Assembly: GCF_000092405.1 (NCBI RefSeq)
Contig: NC_014220.1
Coordinates: forward strand, 1,612,001-1,676,000
Direction: 5' to 3'
DNA: 64,000 bases
DNA from: Syntrophothermus lipocalidus DSM 12680
Lineage (GTDB): Bacteria > Bacillota > Syntrophomonadia > Syntrophomonadales > Syntrophothermaceae
In this document: positions 1 to 8,214 of the stretch, piece after piece
Layout: every line of letters begins with the position of its first letter
Position numbering within the stretch: the stretch's first letter is position 1
Notes under the pieces: generated by a model
What the model was told of the DNA's origin: nothing
Databases searched by the model: none
Seen by the model: the letters and a program-made list of their open reading frames with translations, nothing else
Made by a program: the position numbers and the translations under genes

Positions 1-1675
1 CGACCTCGCCGAATCCCGGTAGTCTCCCTTCCCGGTTGCAACGGCCCGCTGCCTGTACTATCCTGTCCAACGGTCCGACTGCCCTATAGACGACTGGAAA
101 ATCTAGGTCCACGCCTGCCTCTACCACCTGTGTGGCAACCAGATTCACGGGTTTTCCTTCGCGCAAACGTCTCCGCACCTCTTCCAGTACTTTTCGGCGA
201 TGAGCACTGCAGAGCAGCGTCGACAGGTGCAGACAATCTTTTTCTCCCAGCTCATCCACCAACAGCAGGGCGTTTCTTCTCGTATTCATTACAACCATGA
301 CCTGCCGGTATCTGGATACTTCGCCGGCCAGTTCTGCTATTGAAACCGGCTCTTCTAACCTCGTGTACTCGACTCGCTTCAACATTTTGAAGTGCCGCGG
401 ATAATCGGGTATTATTTCTCGGATTTCGATTCCTTCCAATTCCGGCAAGAACTCGTCTTTTAGCGCCGGCTGAGTTGCGGTTGACAAAACCACTGTGGTG
501 CCGTAGTTTTCGGCCAGGTCTTTCAATACCTGCATAGTAGGTCTCAAAAGCTCTGGTGGAAGAGTCTGCGCTTCATCGAATATCAACACACTTTTGGCGA
601 TGCGGTGTATCTTGCGGCATGACGAAGGTCTATTAGAGAAAAGACTCTCCAACAATTGAACGGTAGTCGTGACGACTAGCGGTACGTCCCAGTTCTCCTC
701 TGCCAAGCGCATCCGCAGCACTCGCTGCTCTTCGTCCTCTTCATCGCTCGTCTTTACCTGACTGTGGTGTTCCAGAACAGAATCCGGTCCTAATATACTC
801 CTGTAGACTTCGGCGTTTTGATCGATGATACTTGTGTACGGTAGAGCGAAGATAATCCGTTCGTGTCCGTTAGCCAAGGCGTGTTCCAAGGCAAAGGCCA
901 GTGCGCTGCGGGTTTTGCCTGCTCCGGTAGGAGCAGTCAGGCTGTACCATCCCTGAGGGCTCTTTGCCGCATCAACGCATGCTCTGTAAACGTCTCTTCG
1001 AACTTCATTTACAACGGACAGCCTATCTTCGCTCTGCCGCAGCAGTTCCTCCTGATCTTTGCGAAACCGTATCGCCAGCTCAGCCAGAGTCGGCCCCTGA
1101 TCACGGAGTCTCGCGCGTTCCGGGAAAAAGTGCAGCTCGGTGTCCAGTCTGTCAGCGTCAATCAATACTGAGAACAGCATTCGGATGAGGAGTTCGCGTT
1201 GCAATTCGTTCAGAGACGGAATCTTTATTCCTCCACTCGCCGTCCTTTTCAGCAATTTCTGCAACATGTCGGTCATCTCTTGGACTAGGTCTTGGTCAGT
1301 ACTATAGCCTACGAGTTTGCTTGTCAGTGTCCCGATTTCCTCGAGGCCCGAGTGGTGACCGGCCACTATAAGGGCCAGGTCATCCTTGACTTCAAACCTG
1401 GACAGAACACTGCGAATAAATACCGCACCCAGCGGCGAATGAGGTACTTTTCGCTTTGGCTGGCCAGCTTCTATAGCTTCCAGGTAGCTTTGGAAACCTG
1501 GAGATACTTTGCCGATATCGTGAAAGGCGCCTGCCAACCAGGCCAAGGGCTCCAATATCCCTCCATAAAACCTCTCTGAGTATTTCCCAGCCAGCTCAGC
1601 CACTGCAAGCAGGTGCTCATCAAGCCGGTGCATTGCACCTTCAGAATTGCGGGTGTGTGCATAGTAAACGCACAT
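1..1675 (-). CDS. cas3: CRISPR-associated helicase/nuclease Cas3 (3' end outside window)
   Basis: Cas3 unwinds and degrades target DNA after recruitment by a type I Cascade complex. The frame is open from ATG at 1675 to the left edge (558 codons seen). An HD nuclease domain comes first (HD pair at residues 52-53 in AFHDIGK, later HS and HH motifs), then a superfamily 2 helicase with Walker A APTGAGKT near residue 248, the DEAQ box in LIFDEAQTLPPE near 370, motif III STATQP and motif VI QAAGRCNREG at the edge. The start is supported by GGAGG eight bases upstream and the usual Cas3 opening YAHTRNSEG. The C-terminus and any other cas genes lie to the left. The subtype cannot be told from this part alone. 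Confidence 0.93.
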   Translation of the reverse strand, partial: MCVYYAHTRNSEGAMHRLDEHLLAVAELAGKYSERFYGGILEPLAWLAGAFHDIGKVSPGFQSYLEAIEAGQPKRKVPHSPLGAVFIRSVLSRFEVKDDLALIVAGHHSGLEEIGTLTSKLVGYSTDQDLVQEMTDMLQKLLKRTASGGIKIPSLNELQRELLIRMLFSVLIDADRLDTELHFFPERARLRDQGPTLAELAIRFRKDQEELLRQSEDRLSVVNEVRRDVYRACVDAAKSPQGWYSLTAPTGAGKTRSALAFALEHALANGHERIIFALPYTSIIDQNAEVYRSILGPDSVLEHHSQVKTSDEEDEEQRVLRMRLAEENWDVPLVVTTTVQLLESLFSNRPSSCRKIHRIAKSVLIFDEAQTLPPELLRPTMQVLKDLAENYGTTVVLSTATQPALKDEFLPELEGIEIREIIPDYPRHFKMLKRVEYTRLEEPVSIAELAGEVSRYRQVMVVMNTRRNALLLVDELGEKDCLHLSTLLCSAHRRKVLEEVRRRLREGKPVNLVATQVVEAGVDLDFPVVYRAVGPLDRIVQAAGRCNREGRLPGFGEV

Positions 1676-1807
1676 ACCTGATCCTCCCCTTTGCTTACTT
1701 AAACTAATTATGCATCCGGTTCTTCGATTCCTTCCAGAATTTGTCGTCAAATTTCGACATTTTCAATAGCTGATCAGAAAACGTTCATGCGCATTTTGCC
1801 TAGTGAG

Positions 1808-1842
1808 TTGTGCTTTGAGGAAAAGCACAATAGACTTATAGT
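1808..1842 (+). promoter_or_regulatory. hicBA promoter with overlapping palindromic operator
   Basis: A perfect 8-7-8 inverted repeat, TTGTGCTT/AAGCACAA (1808-1830), covers a possible -35 (TTGAGG, 1815-1820). A -10-like TATAGT lies at 1837-1842, 16 bases on. It lies 30-60 bases before hicB. Antitoxins of this class usually autoregulate at such palindromes; binding here is inferred. Confidence 0.5.
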
Positions 1843-1871
1843 TGAAAGAGGGAAATAGGAGGTTACAGGTT

Positions 1872-2072
1872 ATGCGCTTTACGGCTGTGGTCACGAAAGA
1901 AGGGCAATGGTATGTTGCTAAGACCGTCGAGGTAGAAATAGCAAGCCAAGGTAAGACTATCGAAGAAGCCCTCGCAAATTTGAAGGAGGCTCTGGAACTC
2001 TATTTCGAGGGTGAGCCCTTGCCGGAAGCCCTACCCGAGCACGTAATCGCAACGGTTGAGGTAGCAATATGA
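1872..2072 (+). CDS. hicB: HicB-family antitoxin
   Basis: Antitoxin that binds and neutralises the HicA mRNA interferase. The 66-residue product has the HicB partial RNase H-like fold pattern: MRFTAVVTKEGQWYVAK, then V-EIASQGKTIEEALANLKEALELY. ATG at 1872 is chosen because GGAGGT lies ten bases upstream and the family normally begins at this point; a longer reading from 1842 has no ribosome site. It has no obvious C-terminal DNA-binding extension. hicA follows with a four-base overlap, and the gene order is antitoxin first. Confidence 0.88.
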   Translation: MRFTAVVTKEGQWYVAKTVEVEIASQGKTIEEALANLKEALELYFEGEPLPEALPEHVIATVEVAI

Positions 2073-2293
2073 GCCCTAAACTGCCTGTAGTATCCGGGCC
2101 GGAGGTTATCAAAATCCTTGCAAAAGCGGGGTTCTGCCCGACCACTCAGCGAGGTAGCCATGTGAAAATGCGTCACCCTAGCGGCAAAACAGCCATAGTG
2201 CCTTTGCATGATGAGCTCGCCCCCAGTACGTTGCGCTCAGTTGTCAAGCAAGCGGGCCTCACTGTGGAGGAGTTCATTACGCTACTGAGGTGA
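2069..2293 (+). CDS. hicA: HicA mRNA interferase toxin
   Basis: Small dsRBD-like RNase toxin of 74 residues that cleaves mRNA when free of HicB. The family signature is intact: an N-terminal SGPEVIKILAKAGF helix, the catalytic-histidine motif RGSHVKM, then TAIVPLHDELAPSTLRSVVKQAGL. Its ATGA overlaps the hicB stop, so translation is coupled. The pair sits between a divergent cas3 and a tRNA cluster, a common setting for defence-linked toxin-antitoxin genes. Confidence 0.92.
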   Translation: MSPKLPVVSGPEVIKILAKAGFCPTTQRGSHVKMRHPSGKTAIVPLHDELAPSTLRSVVKQAGLTVEEFITLLR

Positions 2294-2319
2294 AAGAAGC
2301 GTGCAATTTTTCCCATTTT

Positions 2320-2364
2320 GGGCATAACAAAACCCCCTTCAGTCGTTACGGATTCTGAAGGGGG
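2320..2364 (-). terminator. Terminator of the tRNA cluster
   Basis: Ten-base-pair stem (2333-2342 with 2355-2364, CCCCCTTCAG/CTGAAGGGGG) with a 12-base loop, followed on the minus strand by a T-rich stretch beginning TTTTG. It lies just past the CCA end of tRNA-Leu. Confidence 0.85.
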
Positions 2365-2374
2365 CAAAATTCAC

Positions 2375-2463
2375 TGGTGCCGGGGACCCGAGTCGAACGG
2401 GCACGGAGGTCACCCTCCGACGGATTTTAAGTCCGTTGCGTCTGCCGATTCCGCCACCCCGGC
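2375..2463 (-). tRNA. tRNA-Leu (anticodon TAA)
   Basis: Class II tRNA with long variable arm. The anticodon loop CTTAAAA gives TAA. The seven-base acceptor stem GCCGGGG/CCCCGGC, the T-loop GTTCGACTC and an encoded CCA (2375-2377) are all visible. Last gene of a five-tRNA cluster. Confidence 0.95.
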
Positions 2464-2507
2464 ATCGATTTTCGGGTCGTGAACGGTAACAAAGGTTAAA
2501 ACGGAAA

Positions 2508-2582
2508 TGGAGGGCGAGACCGGATTCGAACCGGTGAATGGCGGTTTTGCAGACCGCAGCGTTGCCTCTTCGCCACTCGCCC
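2508..2582 (-). tRNA. tRNA-Cys (anticodon GCA)
   Basis: Anticodon loop CTGCAAA between GCGGT/ACCGC arms gives GCA. The acceptor stem GGGCGAG/CTCGCCC, T-loop GTTCGAATC, discriminator T and encoded CCA are present. Confidence 0.95.
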
Positions 2583-2615
2583 TCATCATTGATGCAGTTG
2601 TCCTAATAAAGTAAA

Positions 2616-2690
2616 TGGAGCGGAAGACGAGATTCGAACTCGCGACCCTCGCCTTGGCAAGGCGATGCTCTACCACTGAGCCACTTCCGC
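2616..2690 (-). tRNA. tRNA-Gly (anticodon GCC)
   Basis: Anticodon loop TTGCCAA gives GCC. The acceptor stem GCGGAAG/CTTCCGC, T-loop GTTCGAATC and encoded CCA are present. Confidence 0.95.
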
Positions 2691-2697
2691 TCAACAA

Positions 2698-2773
<76 letters not shown>

Positions 2774-2778
2774 ACGCA

Positions 2779-2854
2779 TGGCGGAGCCGACGGGAATTGA
2801 ACCCGCGACCTCCGGCTTGACAGGCCGGCATGGTAACCCCTCCACCACGGCTCC
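2779..2854 (-). tRNA. tRNA-Asp (anticodon GTC)
   Basis: Anticodon loop CTGTCAA gives GTC. The acceptor stem GGAGCC/GGCTCC, T-loop GTTCAATTC, discriminator G and encoded CCA are present. First gene of the cluster, next to the promoter. Confidence 0.95.
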
Positions 2855-2889
2855 TAATCGGTTAGGTACAGAACCTCAAAGCAATACTA

Positions 2890-2918
2890 ATTATAGCACG
2901 GGGTACCAGCCCCGTCAA
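2890..2918 (-). promoter_or_regulatory. Sigma-A promoter of the tRNA cluster
   Basis: On the minus strand TTGACG (2918-2913), a 17-base spacer, and a perfect TATAAT (2895-2890). It sits 36 bases upstream of tRNA-Asp. Confidence 0.85.
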
Positions 2919-2941
2919 CGACGTTGCCCTATATTTTGAGT

Positions 2942-3829
2942 TTATACCCTGTTCAATATCGCCTTCTTGATGAAGTTAGGCAGTACGAAACAGGCTTGGT
3001 GAATCCCGGCATTGTAGTAGTTGGTACTGATGCCCAGTTCCCGGTACTGGTCAGCTTTAAAGTCTTTAATAGGATGGTACTTCTTCGAACACAAAGTAAA
3101 GCTCCAAATGCTCGAGGGGTACGTGGGTACATATGCCCAGTAGATCCGGACCAGCGGGAAAATGCTCCTCAGGTTTTCGTACATCCTTCTCAAGGTCCGC
3201 TGGTGATACCAGGGGGACTCAGACTGGGTCACCATGATCCCGTCCTCGTTCAAGCGGTTGTAAATGTTTTGATGAAAGTTCTTTTGGAACAGAACCTCTG
3301 CCGGACCGATGGGGTCCGAGGCATCGACCAGTATCACGTCGAACTTCTCATCGGTTTCCGCCATGAATTGCGCTCCGTCCTGAAACAGTATCCTGGTCTT
3401 AGGGTTATCGAGCTCGCACGCTACCTGCGGGAAGTATTCTTTGCACTTCTCTACCACCATCTGATCTATTTCCACCAGGGTAACCTGCTCGACTTCTGGG
3501 TGTTTTAATACTTCACGCACGGTACCGCCGTCACCGCCTCCAATCACTAAAACCCGGCGCGGGTTAGGATGGGTAAAAAGAGGCACGTGGCTAATCATTT
3601 CGTGGTAGACAAACTCATCCTTCTCAGTTATCATAATCGAGCCGTACAGGACCAGCATCCGCCCGAATTCGTATGTTTCGAGAATGTCTATCCTCTGGAA
3701 GGGACTTTGCCCGCTGTAAATTACCTGTTTTACTTTTAGAGTCAGCCCCGCTCTTCCTTGATGCAGTTCCGAGTACCACACGTTCCACAGATCCACCATT
3801 GACTCTTCTCTTATGATGTCTTCCGACAC
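2942..3829 (-). CDS. speE: Spermidine synthase (polyamine aminopropyltransferase)
   Basis: Transfers the aminopropyl group of decarboxylated S-adenosylmethionine to putrescine in the cytoplasm. The 295 residues match the family length. Visible: an N-terminal beta domain (residues 12-75), the cofactor loop VIGGGDGGT (96-103), LVEID (118-122) and the catalytic VDASDPIGP (168-176). The start is GTG at 3829 with GGAGGA upstream. It follows the amino-acid decarboxylase by 160 bases on the same strand, which fits a small polyamine unit; no S-adenosylmethionine decarboxylase is seen in the window. Confidence 0.93.
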   Translation of the reverse strand: MSEDIIREESMVDLWNVWYSELHQGRAGLTLKVKQVIYSGQSPFQRIDILETYEFGRMLVLYGSIMITEKDEFVYHEMISHVPLFTHPNPRRVLVIGGGDGGTVREVLKHPEVEQVTLVEIDQMVVEKCKEYFPQVACELDNPKTRILFQDGAQFMAETDEKFDVILVDASDPIGPAEVLFQKNFHQNIYNRLNEDGIMVTQSESPWYHQRTLRRMYENLRSIFPLVRIYWAYVPTYPSSIWSFTLCSKKYHPIKDFKADQYRELGISTNYYNAGIHQACFVLPNFIKKAILNRV

Positions 3830-3991
3830 TTTATTCCTCCTCCCGACATTACGTAAAAACTACCACTTGTTTTAAAACTATATCACAACCTCTTTCCGCC
3901 AAGCAATTCACCCGGTTAAAACAGCTTAACAGGCTCGGTACGGCTTTTCCCGCATGGGCCTGTCATCGTGCGCGGACCGAATTCGCCGCAG

Positions 3992-5101
3992 CTAGTCGAC
4001 CACAACCGTACGAGCGGGTGGGTAACCGTTGAAATTGCTGGCACTGGCTGCCGTATAAGCCCCCATGGAGAGAGCGATTAGGGTATCGCCAATTTCCAGT
4101 TGTGGCATTACGGTGTTGTGGTAGATAACATCGAAAGAGTCACAGGTCGGCCCCGCGATTATACACTGTTCCCGCGGCCCTTCCCTTTCGCTCAGAATCA
4201 GATAATCGCAGTGATCATACAAACGACCTGAAAACGAACCGTACAGCCCGTCGTCCACATAGTACCACCAGACGTTGTTTCGCTTCGACTTGCCTACAAC
4301 AGTCATGACTAAGTTGACAGCATCGCCAATTATGAACCTGCCTGGTTCGGCGATCACCGTGATGTTAGGGAAATAGCTGTCAAGCGCTTCCTGAATCGGC
4401 GAAAAAAACCTGCGAAGGGGCATTATCGGTTCGATGTACTCGACCGGGAAGCCTCCCCCGATATCGAGAAAATCGAGATATATACCGTGCAACGCCAGGG
4501 AGTTAAAGACTCTTTTACATTCGGCAATGGCGTCCGTGTATTTGTAAGGATTCAAGTTCTGGGATCCTACGTGGAAACACAAGCCCCGCACAGCCAAGCC
4601 CATCTCGGCCGCCTTGATAACCAGTCCAGTCGCCTCATCCGGTGGAACCCCGTACTTGTAAGACAAGTTGACCACGCAGTCTGGGTTGGGAAAACTCAGC
4701 CTTAGCAACAGGTTGACATCTGACCCGTAAGGTTTGAACTTCTCCAACTCGTACTCATTATCGAATACGAACCATCTTACTCCCTGCTCTACGGCAAAGC
4801 GGATATCCTCCGGCTTTTTTACAGGGTTAGTGTGGATCATGTTCTCGCTTTGCACTCCGATACTCTTGGCCGCAAGTATTTCTTGAGGCGAACAAATATC
4901 GAACCGGTCGGTGAACTCCTTCACGGTTTTCAAAACATCCGGGTGGGCATTAGCCTTTACCGCGTAGTACATCTTGACCCCCGGCAAGTAGTCGTTGAGG
5001 ATAGCAAACTTTTCACCTATCTCTCGCCGCGAAACGACCATGAGCGGGGTTCCCCATTTCTCTTTAAGTTTTTTAGCTTCATCGAAGCTCAAACGCAACA
5101 T
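3992..5101 (-). CDS. Alanine-racemase-fold ornithine/lysine decarboxylase
   Basis: PLP enzyme of fold type III that decarboxylates a basic amino acid to a diamine. The PLP lysine is in YYAVKAN (Lys49). Further motifs are HVGSQ, the phosphate-binding GGGFP, EPGRF, and the cysteine-bearing GPTCDSFDV near the C-terminus. ATG at 5101 gives 369 residues, with GGGAGGG upstream. The frame stays open another 52 codons upstream, but that part does not look like a decarboxylase. Ornithine, lysine and meso-diaminopimelate enzymes share this fold. Linkage to speE favours ornithine or lysine as substrate. Confidence 0.85.
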   Translation of the reverse strand: MLRLSFDEAKKLKEKWGTPLMVVSRREIGEKFAILNDYLPGVKMYYAVKANAHPDVLKTVKEFTDRFDICSPQEILAAKSIGVQSENMIHTNPVKKPEDIRFAVEQGVRWFVFDNEYELEKFKPYGSDVNLLLRLSFPNPDCVVNLSYKYGVPPDEATGLVIKAAEMGLAVRGLCFHVGSQNLNPYKYTDAIAECKRVFNSLALHGIYLDFLDIGGGFPVEYIEPIMPLRRFFSPIQEALDSYFPNITVIAEPGRFIIGDAVNLVMTVVGKSKRNNVWWYYVDDGLYGSFSGRLYDHCDYLILSEREGPREQCIIAGPTCDSFDVIYHNTVMPQLEIGDTLIALSMGAYTAASASNFNGYPPARTVVVD

Positions 5102-5271
5102 CGATCTAAGCCCTCCCTTCTTTCCCAGTTCGCATACATAAAATATAGCTGGATAACCGGCTGCAACCAGCAGCCAGCCCAGCTTGACCGAGCGCACGGT
5201 ATCTATTTTATCATATACTCTCACATTCTCAAGATAGCTAGAGCAGCTTTTCCCCAATCAAGCATGCTACA

Positions 5272-6177
5272 TCACATAGCCGGCCTTATTTCTGCTTTCC
5301 TCAAAAAATCCAAGAAGAGATCCACGCTTTTTCGCCGCTGCTTTTGTTTAGGGAAAACCACATAGAAATTACGCTTGAAATCAATGTCTTTAACCTTCAG
5401 AGCCCTAATCTTTCTCGAATTCTCAGCCTTTTTAGCAGCCCATTCAGATACCAGCGATATACCCATCCCTGCTTCTACCGAAGCTAGAACCGCTTCGGTG
5501 CTACCTAATTCCGCTACCACGTTAAGGTCTTCTCTTTTGATACCCCGTCCTTGTAAAGCATCCTCCAACGTCATCCTGGTCCCTGATCCCTTTTCCCTGA
5601 AAACCCACGGTTCCTGCAGGGCATCGGTCACCGTCACACCGTCCATTTCCAAGAAACGATGGCCTTCAGGAACCACGAGGACAAGTTCATCCGATATCCA
5701 TTTAAAAAAATCGACCCGCCTGTCCCCAGCCCAAGCCCCCACAACACCTACATCCAATTGCTTGTCAACAACTTTACCCATAATAACCTCGCTGTCCCCG
5801 ACTTCCATGTAAATAGCAACGTGGGGAAACCTGGCCTTAAACTCGGTCATCAATGATGGCATGATGTACTGTCCCGGAATGGTGCTGGCACCTAGGAGAA
5901 GCCTGCCCTTGCGAGTCTCCAACAGATCTCCCATCACCCGCTCGGTCTTTTCAACTGCCCTCAGTATATCTTTGGCACACCCGTATAATGCCTCTCCTGC
6001 CTGGGTCGGTTTCAATTTCTTCCCTGTCCTTTCCAGCAAGAGAACCCCATACATCTCTTCCAACGCCTGAATCTGCTTGCTGACAGCAGGTTGAGAAATA
6101 TCGAGTTCGCGAGCGACTTTCGTAAAGTTTTGGGTTTCTATCACTCTAACGAAAGTCTTAAACAGGTCGATTCTCAT
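5272..6177 (-). CDS. LysR-family transcriptional regulator
   Basis: Typical 301-residue LysR protein. The N-terminal winged helix-turn-helix (residues 1-60) contains TKVARELDISQPAVSKQIQALE. The effector-binding domain starts near residue 90 with GRLLLGASTIPGQYIMP, which resembles the CysL/CysB-like and selenium-associated groups. It lies 43 bases after sufB on the same strand and could be the last gene of the feoBA-sufCB unit. Its ribosome site is weak. The effector and targets are unknown. Confidence 0.88.
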   Translation of the reverse strand: MRIDLFKTFVRVIETQNFTKVARELDISQPAVSKQIQALEEMYGVLLLERTGKKLKPTQAGEALYGCAKDILRAVEKTERVMGDLLETRKGRLLLGASTIPGQYIMPSLMTEFKARFPHVAIYMEVGDSEVIMGKVVDKQLDVGVVGAWAGDRRVDFFKWISDELVLVVPEGHRFLEMDGVTVTDALQEPWVFREKGSGTRMTLEDALQGRGIKREDLNVVAELGSTEAVLASVEAGMGISLVSEWAAKKAENSRKIRALKVKDIDFKRNFYVVFPKQKQRRKSVDLFLDFLRKAEIRPAM

Positions 6178-6219
6178 ATTCTTTACATCACCAGCCAGTG
6201 TTCCTCACCGCCCTAACCC

Positions 6220-7143
6220 TCATCTCAAAAAACCGCTCAAGATAGCGTCTACTGCTTCCTGCTCAGTGAGCCCGAGAGACATCAGCTTAATCAGTTGTTC
6301 CCCCGCTATCCTGCCTATGGCCGCCTCATGAGTCAATACTGCTTCCGCATTTTCGGCTACCAACTCGGGAACTGACCTGATCTGGGCTCGATCCATTATT
6401 ATGGCATCACATTCAACATGCCCGTTGCTCCTCGCTTTACCGATCAGAGCCGCTCGAAATTCCTGGCGGGAACTTTCCTGGGCAACCGAACGCGATATCA
6501 CCTGGGCTACGCCCCCCGTGCCCACCAAGTGAATCTCAATCGTCGATTCTGCCTCTTGATCTCTGTGGGTCAAAAGCTTCTCGACTATTTTCAGGCTCCC
6601 CCGATCGTAAATATAGGCAGTCGTCACCCGCCGCGTGTGGTCGACTCCCCTTATCTGAACCAGTTCCATTTCCGCCTGAGCCCCTTCTTCCACGGTTATC
6701 ACCGTATTGGGATTGAGTATCCTTTGCGCTTCGGGTCTCCCCTCACCGTAGTGCTTTTCCACATAGCGCATACGGGCACCCTTTTTCACGATGACCTCGT
6801 GAATCCCATCGTGCCTCGACACATCCTGGCCAGCATTGTGAATGCCGCAACCCGCGACCACCAGTACGTCAGAGCCTTCTCCAATAATGAAAGTATTGTA
6901 TACCACGTCTTTGAACCCGCTTCGAGTTAAAATAACCGGAATATGCACCGACTCGTTGACCGTGCCCGGCTTCACGATGATGTCTATGCCTGGCCTGTCC
7001 GTCTTACCCACAATCTCGATATTGGGAGAAGAACGCCTGAGCACCGCTTCCCCGTCTCTCCTGATGTTCACGGCACCTTGTGGAATCGAATGCAAATCGG
7101 CTACTGCTTGCAAGAGATCCCTTTCTACCTTATTGAACTCCAT
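6220..7143 (-). CDS. Minimal SufB/SufD-family Fe-S scaffold protein
   Basis: Scaffold partner of the SufC-like ATPase in iron-sulfur cluster assembly. At 307 residues it is much shorter than ordinary SufB (about 470) and keeps mainly the beta-helix core, with segments such as VVAGCGIHNAGQDVSRHDGIHE and the C-terminal HEAAIGRIAGEQLIKLMSLGLTEQEA seen in SufB/D. This size and the sufC-first order match the two-gene minimal SUF (SMS) systems of anaerobes. Its start overlaps the end of the ATPase gene by 14 bases, so the two are translationally coupled. Confidence 0.87.
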   Translation of the reverse strand: MEFNKVERDLLQAVADLHSIPQGAVNIRRDGEAVLRRSSPNIEIVGKTDRPGIDIIVKPGTVNESVHIPVILTRSGFKDVVYNTFIIGEGSDVLVVAGCGIHNAGQDVSRHDGIHEVIVKKGARMRYVEKHYGEGRPEAQRILNPNTVITVEEGAQAEMELVQIRGVDHTRRVTTAYIYDRGSLKIVEKLLTHRDQEAESTIEIHLVGTGGVAQVISRSVAQESSRQEFRAALIGKARSNGHVECDAIIMDRAQIRSVPELVAENAEAVLTHEAAIGRIAGEQLIKLMSLGLTEQEAVDAILSGFLR

Positions 7144-7876
7144 GAGCGATACCTCCGCACTGGTCCCTCATCTTGCAGCAAATCTCATCTTTTATCAAAG
7201 GCCATATCTCGGCTGCGGTTCCTCGCTGTTGAACTTTCCCCTCTGAGATGAGAATGATCTCGTCGCAAACAGGCAGGAACTGTTCGTTGTGACTTATAAC
7301 TATTGCCATCTTTTCCGGGTTCCGCTTGTACCTTTTTAGTATTATGTCAATCAACTTCTGGATGGTCCACAGATCCACTCCGGATTCCGGCTCATCAAAA
7401 ATGCTGATCCGGGCGTTCCGAGCCAGCAACTGTGCAACTTCTATCCTTTTGGCTTCGCCCCCACTTAAACCGGGCCCTACATCTCTATCAAGATAATCTT
7501 CCGGACACAGTCCCACGTCCCGAAGATACCCGCGGACTTCAGTAGTCTCAAGCTGAGGACCGGCGATCTTCATTATATCTGATACCGACAACCCTTTGAA
7601 TCGAGGCGGGTTTTGAAAAGCATAGGCAATGCCCCGGTGCGCTCTTTCTGTAACACTTAGCCCGGTTATGTCTTCCCCGTCTAGGATAACTTGTCCCGAG
7701 TTGGGAGTGTAAATACCCATTATTACCTTGGCTAATGAGGTCTTACCGCCTCCGTTGGGACCGGTAATCCCATAAAGCTTCCCTGGTTCCAAGCTCAGAC
7801 TGACATCTTTCAGTATCTCTTTGCTGGAACCGTTGTCCCCATCAAAGGCCACATTTATGTTTCTCAATTCAAGCAC
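7130..7876 (-). CDS. sufC: SufC-like ABC ATPase of Fe-S assembly
   Basis: Soluble ABC ATPase that drives cluster assembly on the SufB-type partner. Walker A is GPNGGGKTS, the Q-loop is AFQNPP, the signature is LSGGEAKR, and Walker B is ISIFDEPESGVD, all as in SufC; the H-loop reads VISHNE. There are 248 residues from a GTG start at 7876 with GGAGGG upstream. The last 20 residues carry a CC-x6-C cluster (CCKMRDQCGG) that is not part of the core fold. It follows feoA by 55 bases. Confidence 0.9.
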   Translation of the reverse strand: MLELRNINVAFDGDNGSSKEILKDVSLSLEPGKLYGITGPNGGGKTSLAKVIMGIYTPNSGQVILDGEDITGLSVTERAHRGIAYAFQNPPRFKGLSVSDIMKIAGPQLETTEVRGYLRDVGLCPEDYLDRDVGPGLSGGEAKRIEVAQLLARNARISIFDEPESGVDLWTIQKLIDIILKRYKRNPEKMAIVISHNEQFLPVCDEIILISEGKVQQRGTAAEIWPLIKDEICCKMRDQCGGIAHGVQ

Positions 7877-7931
7877 TCCGTATCCCTCCGGGTAGTATTA
7901 AGATTTACCCTAATAATAACATAACTATCGT

Positions 7932-8198
7932 TTATGGCAATCGTTCTACCAGTATCTTTCGAGCTAATCCGCGTCCCAAAGCGATTTGAGATTCATCTAC
8001 CCTTACCACTACTGGTCCCTTAAGCGGGTACTGCGAGACGGTTAACACCTCCACCCCCGGGCCTATCCCCATCTTCAGCAACCGTTCGGAACCTCTCCAC
8101 CCGCCCAGAAAGCCGGAAACCCGGACCCGTGTTCCCGGTCTTACTCTATCCAACGTCGTTTGTTCACCCCTTCTGACAACCGGTTTCCAACGGGACAT
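7932..8198 (-). CDS. feoA: FeoA-family ferrous iron transport accessory protein
   Basis: Small SH3-like cytoplasmic protein that supports FeoB. The 88 residues contain the FeoA core: LDRVRPGTRVRVSGFLGG, then RLLKMGIGPGVEVLTV, and the final ESQIALGRGLARKILV. The extra 15 residues at the N-terminus are basic. ATG at 8198 has AAAGGAGG upstream. It lies 16 bases after feoB, so the order is feoB-feoA, the reverse of the enterobacterial one. Confidence 0.9.
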   Translation of the reverse strand: MSRWKPVVRRGEQTTLDRVRPGTRVRVSGFLGGWRGSERLLKMGIGPGVEVLTVSQYPLKGPVVVRVDESQIALGRGLARKILVERLP

Positions 8199-8214
8199 AA
8201 GTCGTCCTCCTTTC

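Noticed and set aside
5102-5257. N-terminal extension of the decarboxylase by 52 residues
   Set aside because: The extension does not resemble the family and a strong ribosome site marks the internal ATG at 5101.
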